Assembly (NCBI GenBank): GCA_020698575.1
Contig: CM036248.1
Location: forward strand, 24,230,229 to 24,294,228
Source: Bostrychus sinensis
Taxonomy: Eukaryota; Chordata; Actinopteri; Gobiiformes; Eleotridae
Length of the DNA stretch: 64,000 bases
Direction of reading: 5' to 3'
Position 1 is the stretch's first letter. Every line of letters begins with the position of its first letter. Below are positions 60,701 through 64,000 of the stretch, piece after piece. Both the position numbers and the translations under genes were made by a program. The notes under the pieces were generated by a model. It was not told the DNA's origin, searched no databases, and worked only from the letters and a program-made list of their open reading frames with translations.

Positions 60701-61686
60701 CAATTGTTAGGCTAAATATCTCTGACTAGGAATGCCATATTTTTTATATAAGGAGTTCCTTGCTGTAAGGTTATTACAGTGGCAGGTATTTTGATAAATT
60801 TGCAATCTATTATGCAGCCCTCGTGCTAACGTACATCAAGGCTACTTAACTAATAAGCTGTAACCATGTAATTGGCAAACTAGCTTAACTTTGTCCATTA
60901 AGCTTCCCTACTAATAACCTATAGCCAGGTAATTAAAAGGCTACATTATAATCGGTCTTAGGAAATTAGTAACCAAATAGGGAAGATTTCAGCCAGAGGG
61001 GAACTCAATACAAAACAAGGGAGATTTAGTTCTGATGCAAAAAGTATAAAATTTGACATGGAAAGGGCATAATAAATTTTAGAAAATGAATGCTTGCAGA
61101 GGTATATTTAATTTGCTTCATAACAGTCTATAAAAAAGAGCAGGCATTGCTTTCCACACAGAGAAGGAGAAAGCAAACCTAACCTAATGCATTTCAAGAA
61201 GCTCAAATGGTGCCCCTCAGCACAAACACACACTTGGCATTTTCATTCCACTCTTGTATGTATTAAAGCACTTTAACTCCCTCCTCCGCTTTGTGGGAAA
61301 AAGAAGCAGCCACAGAATAAAATCTCAATGTGGTGATCCAAAATAATAAAAAAAATCCTTTTAGTCTGTCATGAGTCCAGTGTAAAAAAAAAAAAAAAAA
61401 AAAAAAAGTAAAAATATAACCCCCTACTGCATCAGGTCAGTGTATAACAAATGCAGCACATTAAAGTTTCAGAAAATAAAGCACTGTGAATAACAAGTCA
61501 AAGGAGGATAAATATTTAATAGTGGTATGGCCTTGTGTGGTTTGTCTGCAGGAAGTACAATAACTCCCAACTATGTGGACAACTCCACGTCCAGTGTGGC
61601 TCCATGGTGCTCTTGCGCCAACAGCGGGAGCCAAAGAGACGAGTGTGATGACTTCCTGGGATACTTCACCGACAACATCTGTCTCC
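26897..61686 (+). CDS. gfra4: GDNF family receptor alpha-4, six 5' exons (3' end outside window)
   Basis: This gene encodes a GPI-anchored cell-surface co-receptor that binds a GDNF-family ligand and presents it to RET. Joined exons are 26897-26939, 56079-56354, 56459-56539, 58598-58943, 59644-59753 and 61552-61686, with GT donors and AG acceptors throughout and consistent phases, giving 330 codons plus one base. In order the protein has a signal peptide (about 1-23), D1 (first Cys C26, last clear Cys C93), a short linker ending DYVRLASITA, D2 (from C145, with ERRRQTIVP at 215-223), and most of D3 with a glycosylation sequon N296-S-T. The linker, NRCLDAAKACNV and PNYVDNSTSSVAPWC resemble chicken GFRA4 more than GFRA1 or GFRA2 as I remember them; GFRA3 is much more distant. 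Missing here are the last D3 cysteines, the C-terminal tail and the GPI signal. GFRalpha identity is near certain; the GFRA4 subtype is strong; which teleost duplicate (a or b) cannot be told. Confidence 0.93.
27283..27350 (+). mobile_element. SINE-A 3'-end fragment
   Basis: TACTGGGATAGGCTTCAATC, CACCCGCGTCCC and GGAATAAGCGGAGGAAG match the 3' end of the full SINE-A copy (57452-57500), with the tail AATGACTGATTGAT. Only about 70 bp remain, about 340 bp inside intron 1. Confidence 0.8.
27351..28380. other. Intron 1, nothing recognised
   Basis: This part of intron 1 has mixed composition and no identified repeat or exon. Confidence 0.4.
28381..28549 (+). mobile_element. SINE-D-like interspersed repeat, copy 1
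   Basis: CAAATCATCTGCCTCTTA, GATGCCCTTCCTGATGCAAC and GACCCTGTGGCTGGA occur in the same order at 47163-47311 (CAAATCATCTGCCTCTTA, CATGCCCTTCCTGGAGCAAC, ACCCCTTGTGGCTGGA). This is a widespread fish repeat by memory; its class is uncertain. Confidence 0.7.
28750..28781. repeat. Perfect 32-bp palindrome (15-bp arms)
   Basis: ACTCGTAAACCAAAT is followed by AA and then its exact reverse complement ATTTGGTTTACGAGT. Confidence 0.97.
28890..29112 (+). mobile_element. TAG-triplet-rich hAT-like fragment
   Basis: A TAGTA-triplet core is followed by GAAGTACTTTTATTTGAGTA and the end TTTCACCTCTGAC. Relatives lie at 31553-31873 (opposite strand) and 35228-35548. Confidence 0.55.
29440..29860. other. Repeat-poor intronic block, possible conserved noncoding element
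   Basis: Unique-looking, less AT-rich sequence with the homeodomain-type core GGTAATTATGC. Regulatory function is inference only. Confidence 0.3.
30000..31552. other. Intron 1, no gene
   Basis: No exon or full repeat is seen. 31000-31330 is another repeat-poor block that may be conserved. Confidence 0.35.
31553..31873 (-). mobile_element. TAG-triplet-rich hAT-like fragment, reverse orientation
   Basis: It holds a CTACTACTACTAAC core and GTACTTGAGTAAATGTAAAG. The right end ACCTTCCACCTCT mirrors the end of the copy at 28890-29112. Confidence 0.55.
31874..32482. other. Intron 1, nothing recognised
   Basis: AT-rich DNA with no ORF or repeat identified. Confidence 0.4.
32483..32666. mobile_element. 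hAT-type MITE (184 bp)
   Basis: It starts TAGGGCTGCAAC and ends with the exact reverse complement GTTGCAGCCCTA. GATTAATC-type subterminal motifs occur near both ends. The flanking octamers (GTTAGTAA and GTCAGGAT) agree at only 5 of 8 positions, so the target duplication is decayed or absent. Confidence 0.8.
32667..35227. other. Intron 1, nothing recognised
   Basis: No exon. A poly-A run lies at 33777-33797. 34600-34800 is less AT-rich without a known motif. Confidence 0.4.
35228..35548 (+). mobile_element. TAG-triplet-rich hAT-like fragment hosting a younger MITE
   Basis: It has GTACTTTTACTCAAGTAATT, a TAGTAGTA-type core and GTTGAGTACTTTTGC in the order of the 28890 copy. It is cut at 35548 by the next element and resumes at 36120 for a few bases. 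Confidence 0.55.
35549..36119. mobile_element. hAT-type MITE (571 bp) with perfect 8-bp target duplication
   Basis: The left end is CAGGGGTGGAAGAATTACTC and the right end in reverse is CAGTGGAGGAATGTAACG. AGTAAATT stands on both sides (35541-35548 and 36120-36127). The interior is rich in ACTTAAGTAAAAGTA motifs. Related to the element at 59865-60615. No coding capacity. Confidence 0.88.
36128..38646. other. Intron 1, no gene
   Basis: 37230-37420 (GTGTTGCCAGATTGAGCTGG then CCAATCGGGCTTC) resembles part of a dispersed fish transposon, but no ends were found. Otherwise unrecognised. Confidence 0.35.
38647..39061 (+). mobile_element. Tc1-like MITE copy 1 with transposase remnant
   Basis: Imperfect terminal inverted repeats contain TTTCCAAAAGTATT (left) and, in reverse, TTTACAAAAGTATT (right). 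Between them is a decayed C-terminal Tc1 transposase segment: MVWGCFSGAGLGPLVP, then after a frameshift FLFQHDCTPV, then AAQSPDL. The DNA-binding half is missing. It shares the left deletion junction with the copy at 48596-49114. Confidence 0.85.
39062..39510. other. Intron 1, nothing recognised
   Basis: No gene or repeat identified. Confidence 0.4.
39511..39832 (+). mobile_element. TTAA-bounded MITE (322 bp), family 2 copy 1
   Basis: It starts TTAAAGGTGCTATGAGCAGT and ends CTTCCACTACCTTTAA. The whole interior is homologous to the reverse complement of 49521-49837: CAAGATATGA, TTAACAT-type, GATTGTCCAATCAGG-type and CTGCAGTACCATTTTCAAAC blocks in order. Confidence 0.85.
39833..41639. other. 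Intron 1, no gene; hairpin and poly-C inside
   Basis: A poly-C run (about 40185-40199) and a perfect hairpin (40670-40700) lie here. 40085-40420 is a repeat-poor block with CTCTAATTAATTGGATC, possibly regulatory. Confidence 0.35.
40670..40700. repeat. Perfect 13-bp stem hairpin with 5-base loop
   Basis: TCCTTTAGGAGAC, loop GAGAA, then the exact reverse complement GTCTCCTAAAGGA. It is followed by (TTAA)n at 40702-40724. Confidence 0.97.
41640..41990 (+). mobile_element. SINE-B copy, longer version
   Basis: The head has GGTCCCAGGTTCGATTCCTG (B-box-like GGTTCGATTCC). It continues with GGGCCTTTCTGTGTGGAGTT, ACATGTTCTCCCTG and CCTAAAACATGCACAGTAGG, and ends GGAACAATAAAGTCTACCTT. It aligns with 2440-2640 and extends that copy at the 5' side. 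Confidence 0.75.
41991..43266. other. Intron 1; possible hAT end at 42001, otherwise unrecognised
   Basis: CAGTGGTTCCCAATTGGTGG at 42001-42020 is the usual start of a fish hAT-like MITE; the partner end was not found. No exon is seen. Confidence 0.4.
43267..43490. mobile_element. hAT-type MITE, 3'-truncated relative of 20113-20649
   Basis: It starts TAGGGTGACCACCTCAAAAA. Then AAGTACTAAAAGTGGGA, GCAATATACACCAACCATAT and GTTGTTCTTAACTTTAACTT parallel blocks of the 20113 element. The opposite terminal repeat is absent. Confidence 0.7.
43491..44509. other. Intron 1, nothing recognised
   Basis: No gene. A short CAG run (44401-44420) is present. Confidence 0.4.
44510..45306. mobile_element. hAT-like MITE (about 797 bp) with AGGACTAAA-type internal repeats
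   Basis: The left end AGTGATTCTCGAACG and the right end in reverse CAGTGGTTCTCAAACTG form imperfect terminal repeats. The interior has many ACCAGGACTAAA / AACTAGAACTAAAC units and a (GATT)5 tract at 44844-44866. No target duplication was confirmed. Confidence 0.6.
45307..47162. other. Intron 1, nothing recognised
   Basis: A 113-codon ORF (45294-45635) has no family resemblance. Otherwise AT-rich. Confidence 0.35.
47163..47311 (+). mobile_element. SINE-D-like interspersed repeat, copy 2
   Basis: It starts GGGCTCGCCACAGCAAATCA and ends TTGTGGCTGGATT. Block order is the same as at 28381-28549. Confidence 0.7.
47312..48355. other. Intron 1, nothing recognised
   Basis: No exon or repeat identified. 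Confidence 0.4.
48407..49263. mobile_element. hAT-type MITE inserted in SINE-A, perfect 8-bp target duplication
   Basis: The left end is TAGGAGTGGGACGAGACAC and the right end in reverse is CAGGGGTGTGACAAGATAT. The octamer TTAGGCAT is duplicated exactly at 48399-48406 and 49264-49271. The interior is occupied largely by a Tc1-like MITE. Confidence 0.88.
48596..49114 (-). mobile_element. Tc1-like MITE copy 2 with transposase remnant
   Basis: Terminal inverted repeats share TATTTCCAAAAGTATT. On the minus strand the frame 48777-49145 holds FLFQHDCTPVHKARSIKTWM, then FGVEELDWAAQSPHLN and LIEHLWDELE. These are the C-terminal part of the Tc1 DDE domain, with the second Asp (QHD) and final Glu (IEHLW) regions. 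The N-terminal helix-turn-helix half and first catalytic Asp are absent. TA flanks the left end. Confidence 0.9.
49521..49837 (-). mobile_element. TTAA-bounded MITE (317 bp), family 2 copy 2, inverted
   Basis: It starts TTAAAGATACTGTAAACAGC and ends GCTCATAGCACCTTTAA. It is homologous over its full length to 39511-39832 in the opposite orientation. Confidence 0.85.
49838..50840. other. Intron 1, nothing recognised
   Basis: Short ORFs on both strands (49896-50270) lack family resemblance. Confidence 0.35.
50841..51728. mobile_element. TTAA-bounded element (888 bp) with 20-bp terminal repeats and a coding-like exon
   Basis: The left end TTAAAGATATTAGGGAGGAT and the right end in reverse TTAATGATATTAGGGAGGAT differ at one base in 20. 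TTAA at both extremes fits the target preference of piggyBac or Kolobok elements. The middle (51000-51230) is rich in CpG relative to the intron, like a promoter, and leads into an ORF described separately. No catalytic transposase domain is present. Confidence 0.75.
51164..51360 (+). pseudogene. Unrecognised transposon-borne coding exon, broken by one stop
   Basis: An ATG with good context (A at -3, G at +4) opens a frame starting MAEENRESGGRKRKTVFEVY and continuing to FKRWRALKE, where TAG stands at 51311-51313. The same frame then reads KGLQTDALVVRFLLDK and reaches a donor-like ACAA|GTATGT at 51360/51361. Composition is basic at the N-terminus (GGRKRK) with a Trp-containing helix afterwards, which suggests a small DNA-binding first exon, but I do not recognise the family. 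It lies wholly within the element at 50841-51728. Confidence 0.5.
51814..52186. mobile_element. TTAA-bounded miniature element, third type
   Basis: It starts TTAAAGAGGCTTTAAAAAC and ends TATAATATATCTTTAA. Only about 7 terminal bases are strictly inverted. The right part shares ACATGGTAGAAA-GCTCC with 5150-5190. Confidence 0.5.
52187..53221. other. Intron 1, nothing recognised
   Basis: No exon or repeat identified. Confidence 0.4.
53222..53340 (+). mobile_element. tRNA-derived SINE remnant
   Basis: GTGGCTCAATGGACAGAGTA (A-box-like), then CTGAACTAGAAGATC, then CCTTGGCGGAGGTCTGTG. Same order as at 6585-6725. Confidence 0.5.
53341..55182. other. Intron 1; possible conserved block at 53930-54290
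   Basis: 53930-54290 is repeat-poor and contains the octamer ATTTGCAT (near 54180), a POU-factor type site. The rest is AT-rich and unrecognised. Confidence 0.3.
55183..55345. mobile_element. hAT-like MITE fragment with CCTAAAAAAA tandem units
   Basis: TTACTCAAGTAAATAAGTCT and TACTAAGTACTTTGTACTGA are motifs of the family at 35549 and 59865. Three CCTAAAAAAA-type units lie at 55259-55300. No ends were found. Confidence 0.45.
56079..56354 (+). CDS. gfra4: gfra4 exon 2: end of signal peptide and cysteine-rich domain D1
   Basis: The acceptor is CTTCTCCCACAG at 56067-56078 and the donor is CACG|GTCAGT at 56354/56355, both phase 1. The exon encodes residues 15-107. D1 runs from C26 with eight visible cysteines, including RTLRQC and CKRGMKKEKNC (83-93), both hallmark GFRalpha motifs, and ends in the IYWS signature. 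In GFRA1 the D1 domain is distal to the main ligand contact and modulates binding. Mammalian GFRA4 lacks this domain, so its presence marks the ancestral three-domain form also seen in chicken. The exon is clearly more GC-rich than the introns beside it. Confidence 0.95.
56355..56458 (+). other. gfra4: gfra4 intron 2 (104 bp, unusually short)
   Basis: This minimal-size intron has GTCAGT at its 5' end and TTTTCCATGCAG at its 3' end. Its length is not a multiple of three, and reading through it from exon 2 meets a TAA at 56405. Retention would therefore give a protein ending just after D1. It contrasts with the 29.1-kb intron 1 next to it. Confidence 0.88.
56459..56539 (+). CDS. gfra4: gfra4 exon 3: D1-D2 linker
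   Basis: This 81-base exon has phase 1 at both ends and encodes residues 107-134. The reading is GLNLVESYPYETVHR, followed by DYDYVRLASITA. The SPYE-like core (here SYPYE) is the conserved GFRalpha linker motif, and the DYVRLASITA end is the best subtype clue for GFRA4. Acceptor CCATGCAG ends at 56458; donor is G|GTAAGT at 56539/56540. Skipping this exon would keep the frame, because it is symmetric and a multiple of three. Confidence 0.93.
57113..57513 (+). mobile_element. SINE-A, full-length tRNA-derived copy with 17-bp target duplication
   Basis: The head has GGTGGCAGAGCGGTTAGCG (A box) and GGGTTCGAGCCCCGGG (B box), spaced as in a tRNA. The body has GAGTCTGCATGTCCTCCCCA, CATCCAAAGACATGCATG and TACTGGGATAGGCTCCAGTC, and ends GGAATAAGCGGTAGAAAATG with an (ATGA)n tail. 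The 17-mer AATTATTATTATTATTA flanks both sides (57096-57112 and 57514-57530), although it is itself microsatellite. It has a local triplication of GGGTTCTCCG (about 57250-57280). Confidence 0.9.
57514..57771. repeat. Duplicated block of about 85 bp around an inverted AAT/ATT microsatellite
   Basis: Copies at about 57518-57602 and 57690-57771 share AAATAAAAATATTACAAATA, TTTTACCATATATTTTATTT and CAGAATCAATTAAAACAATA; the second lacks about 7 bases. Between them (TAA)n (57604-57646) meets (TTA)n (57651-57704), forming a long potential hairpin. Confidence 0.9.
58598..58943 (+). CDS. gfra4: gfra4 exon 4: cysteine-rich domain D2 (main ligand-binding domain)
   Basis: This is the longest visible exon (346 bases), entering in phase 1 and leaving in phase 2. 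It encodes residues 134-249. D2 begins NRCLDAAKACNV (143-154) and has thirteen cysteines in the family pattern, the KALRKFFDRVP helix and the ERRRQTIVP motif (215-223). In GFRA1 arginines and the isoleucine of this motif contact the ligand; all are kept here. Acceptor CTTACACAG ends at 58597; donor is TGCAG|GTTAGC. Translation continuing into the intron adds a short hydrophobic tail before a stop at 58999-59001 (see findings). Confidence 0.96.
58944..59643 (+). other. gfra4: gfra4 intron 4 (700 bp), repeat-poor
   Basis: The intron starts GTTAGC and ends AATTGCACAG. It carries no recognised mobile element, which is unusual for this window. About 59090-59540 has mixed, non-AT-rich sequence that looks more constrained than normal intron. 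That impression needs comparison with other fish. Confidence 0.85.
59644..59753 (+). CDS. gfra4: gfra4 exon 5: start of cysteine-rich domain D3
   Basis: This 110-base exon enters in phase 2 and leaves in phase 1. It encodes residues 249-286: RSRLAQFQYDC, then a CKQDNYGACLLAYTGLIG stretch that matches the family pattern of cysteine, NY/DSY, A-C-L-L-A-Y-(S/T)-G-(L/M/I)-I-G. Acceptor AATTGCACAG ends at 59643; donor is ATTG|GTAAGT. A nested transposon cluster begins only 36 bp downstream of the donor. Confidence 0.94.
59865..60615. mobile_element. Inner hAT-type MITE with near-perfect target duplication
   Basis: The left end is CAGTGGTGGACAAAATACTC and the right end in reverse is CAGAGGCGAACAGTAAC. 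The flanks are ATTAAATG (59857-59864) and ATTAAATA (60616-60623), 7 of 8. The interior is rich in ACTTGAGTAAAAGTA motifs, as in 35549-36119, and holds a LINE fragment. Confidence 0.85.
60140..60360 (+). pseudogene. LINE reverse-transcriptase C-terminal fragment inside the inner MITE
   Basis: The frame from 60147 reads VWGSYKTITNKIVLQQKRAI, then RIINKDGYFDHTNQLFLNW, and then hits a stop. After a frameshift it continues IMFKAKAKSLPDCVQRLFLV. These are the typical (L/V)QK(R/K)AIRII..., DHTN and IMFKAK blocks after the polymerase domain of fish LINEs. The segment between them is deleted. The copy is dead. Confidence 0.7.
61384..61408. repeat. Poly-A run in intron 5
   Basis: A run of about 23 A follows GTCCAGTGT. 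No linked SINE or LINE body was recognised upstream. Confidence 0.9.
61552..61686 (+). CDS. gfra4: gfra4 exon 6: D3 core
   Basis: This 135-base exon has phase 1 at both ends and encodes residues 286-331. It reads GSTITPNYVDNSTSSVAPW, then CSCANSGSQRDECDDF and a block ending TDNICL. ITPNY(V/I)D and the C-x-C-x(2)-SG pattern are family-wide D3 features, and N296 lies in an N-S-T glycosylation sequon. The donor is CTCC|GTAAGT at 61686/61687. The split codon starts with C, so a next exon beginning AG would give the conserved Q of the CLQNAIQAF motif known in this family; no such exon is found before position 64000. Confidence 0.94.
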
Positions 61687-64000
61687 GTAAGTGTGAATAG
61701 TACCTCCACACTCTGCTAACCTCATATTAAACTGACCCAAAATAACCTGACTGTTTGGGTGTCCAATACTTTAGTCTTTTCTTAGGTCCACAGAGGTTTC
61801 ATACACCACATTTGACCGTGATAGTTATTCATATTTAAAGGTGTGTCTGCTTTGATTGACAGTTTGCTAAAGCAGTACTATCCATCACAGTGTCTCAGAC
61901 CTTTTGGTTACTGAATAAAAGATATATATGTTCTGACAGGCCTCTCCAGGCGCTACAATAGCGACCACAGGAATTGTATTTTTGCTGTATTCAGATCAAC
62001 ACAATCACCTTCTTAACTGGGAAAACTGTCTGACTTTCCAACTTGAAATGTCATCAACTTAGCATTTAAAATGTAATCTCCAGTCCAGTATGTGAATAGA
62101 AACAATACCGTGAATACCTAACTGTCTACCACACTGAAGAATGATTTGGTAACAAAAGGTTGGATCATCTGAGGAATGTTTAAATGGTGGGGGGCTATGT
62201 TTTTTAAGTTAGCTTCTAATGTCAAAATATTGTAAATTTATTGTCCAATCATTGGTTAAGTTTGCACAACGTTTATCCAGCAACTTTACATTAGATGCTG
62301 TATTACACACTCAGCAGTCAGCAGTGAGAAATTGACAAAAGATGCTCTGCACAAATTAGTCACTTCACCTCTATGAGTCAAAAGAAACAGAAATTATATG
62401 AGGGGGAAAAAAAGCACACGGTTTATAGAGTATGAGGCCATCCATCACTAATACACATCCAGTATCAACAGACTGATGGAGTGTAATTGTTCTGACACTG
62501 TCACAAGACATCTCTGGCTTAAATATGATGCAAACTTTCTACTATGACATCATAACAAACATGGCTTGTAAAAAAAAAAAAATAATAAAATAAAATTCTG
62601 TTAAATGGGAACTGTAAGCATAAATAGGTCAAATAATTCAACTGATAGATCAAGTGATAATCAGCTTCTCAAAGTTTGTAAAAGAAACAATAACCAGCCT
62701 CTCCTCCACTGACTGACTCACCTCTTGGTACTAATCACCTCCTTCACTCGGTTTCCTTGGTTATACTGTGGAGTGCACTTTGTCACATTGCTCACCTTTT
62801 GAAAAATAGTGATCTACATGTAAGCCAATCATTTTGGAACATTAAACCTATATTATTAGCAGAGAGTGGAGTTTTTTCTGATACTCCTGTCAGAAGTGGA
62901 AAAGTTCATGTAGCAATAAAAGGTAAATGTCAGTTGAGTGCAGAGAAGACAGCTTTACAGGATATAATAAAGAGATGCACAGATCAGATAACATAATGCT
63001 GTTCACTCTAAGAGAGACAATACAGTAACACATAATTATACTCTACAGAAACACTTAAGAACATACTGTTAGGCAAACAAATCACATATCATAATAAACA
63101 ATGAAATTTTGGACATTGTAGAGAAAAATAATTGTAATTAAAGTACAAAATAGTTAACCTGTTTATAGCACAGTCGTTTGCTGATAATATTTTTTACAAT
63201 GCATGTCTTAAGTGTGGAAATTTTGGTCACTATTGTGTAAACAATTAATTAGTTACAGGTCTGTTACACATTGGCCTGGCCAGTAGTGTATACACAAAAA
63301 CACATGTGTCAGTCAATGAAAAAAAATAGTATTAAGCAACACTATTACAGTCTAAATAACCTTTGAGCATGTTTTCTGAGAATGTACTAAGGTTTATAGA
63401 CAATATTATGGTTCTTTGTTGTATATATAGCTAGATTTGTCATATTAAAATGATTTACAAACAAACATAACATGTCTGTAAAATGGTTCAGTGAAAACTG
63501 GATCACAATACAATGATCAAGGTAAAAACTGGGTCCCACAATCAAACCATTTGAGAACCACTGTTGTAGTTTATATCTATACCCTATGTACCTTTTCACC
63601 TTTACTTTGTTAAACATGGTAAAGCTGATGTACATTTTTACTGTGTGTTAAAATCATCGCAAGTATTCGTAACATAAAAGTAAAAATACAGAATTGCTAC
63701 AAGTCATCATCATTCACACACACGACTTACTGTAGTATGTCAAAAATCCATCCAGTCAATTCATTCCCTCATCTTTCTATAAACTATCTCTGGTCCTTTT
63801 GTTTAAACCATCCTCTTATTTCACCTGTGACCCCAGCACTCACTACATAATTAATGTGATATGCCATCGACCCTGCTTGTATACACATATCACTGAACAC
63901 TCACTGTACACAATGAAAGCCTTTGCCTGTATATAAGCTGAGGTGATTCGGGCCTGCCTCTGCTCGGCCTCCTGCCTCACCACATACACAGAGCGGCCTC
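61687..64000 (+). other. gfra4: gfra4 intron 6, incomplete at window end
   Basis: The region starts with the donor GTAAGTGTG. I looked for an exon encoding the NAIQAFGNG motif and saw none, so the remaining exons lie beyond the window. About 63550-63566 (AACCATTTGAGAACCACTG) is an hAT-type terminal repeat like the one ending at 45306. The rest is AT-rich with no recognised feature. Confidence 0.75.

Larger units (their letters stand above)
59790..60821. mobile_element. Outer hAT-type MITE in intron 5, split by a second element
   Basis: The left end TAGGGCTGCATGATATAAGA and the right end in reverse AGGGCTGCATAATAGATTGC form terminal repeats. Outer sequence runs 59790-59864 and 60616-60821. 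It starts 36 bp after the exon 5 donor. Confidence 0.75.
59754..61551 (+). other. gfra4: gfra4 intron 5 (1798 bp)
   Basis: The intron starts GTAAGT and ends TTTGTCTGCAG. More than half of it is a nested transposon cluster (59790-60821). It also holds a poly-A run at about 61385-61407. The remaining 3' part (60822-61384 and 61409-61540) shows nothing else recognisable. Confidence 0.9.

Overview
The window is a piece of a vertebrate nuclear genome, almost certainly a teleost fish. It is AT-rich, and nearly all long ORFs are noise. It is full of fish-type interspersed repeats: tRNA-derived SINEs, hAT and Tc1 miniature elements, and TTAA-bounded elements. The only convincing host gene is split by GT-AG introns and encodes a GDNF-family receptor alpha that best fits GFRA4. 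Family calls come from remembered homologues; no search could be run.

Layout. 1-26.5 kb is gene-poor upstream DNA with microsatellites, SINE and MITE copies, a broken fragment of a restriction-like-endonuclease LINE, and several repeat-poor stretches that could be regulatory. At 26.5-26.9 kb a CpG-rich block precedes exon 1, which encodes the start of the signal peptide and is preceded by a short uORF. Intron 1 is about 29.1 kb (26940-56078) and holds most of the mobile-element remains. Exons 2-6 lie at 56079-61686. They encode the signal-peptide end, cysteine-rich domain D1, a linker, D2 and most of D3. All junction phases agree (1,1,1,2,1, then 1 at the last donor), giving 330 codons plus one base. 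The remaining 3' exons (end of D3, tail, GPI-anchor signal) lie beyond position 64000.

Biology. GFRalpha proteins are GPI-anchored co-receptors that bind GDNF-family ligands and present them to the RET tyrosine kinase. This gene keeps the D1 exon that mammalian GFRA4 has lost, as chicken GFRA4 does.

The most informative non-genic structure is a set of datable nested insertions: SINE > hAT MITE > Tc1 MITE at 48.36-49.42 kb, and hAT MITE > hAT MITE holding a LINE fragment at 59.79-60.82 kb. There is also a group of elements with TTAAAG ends, one of which (50841-51728) has near-perfect 20-bp inverted repeats and an unrecognised coding exon broken by one stop codon.
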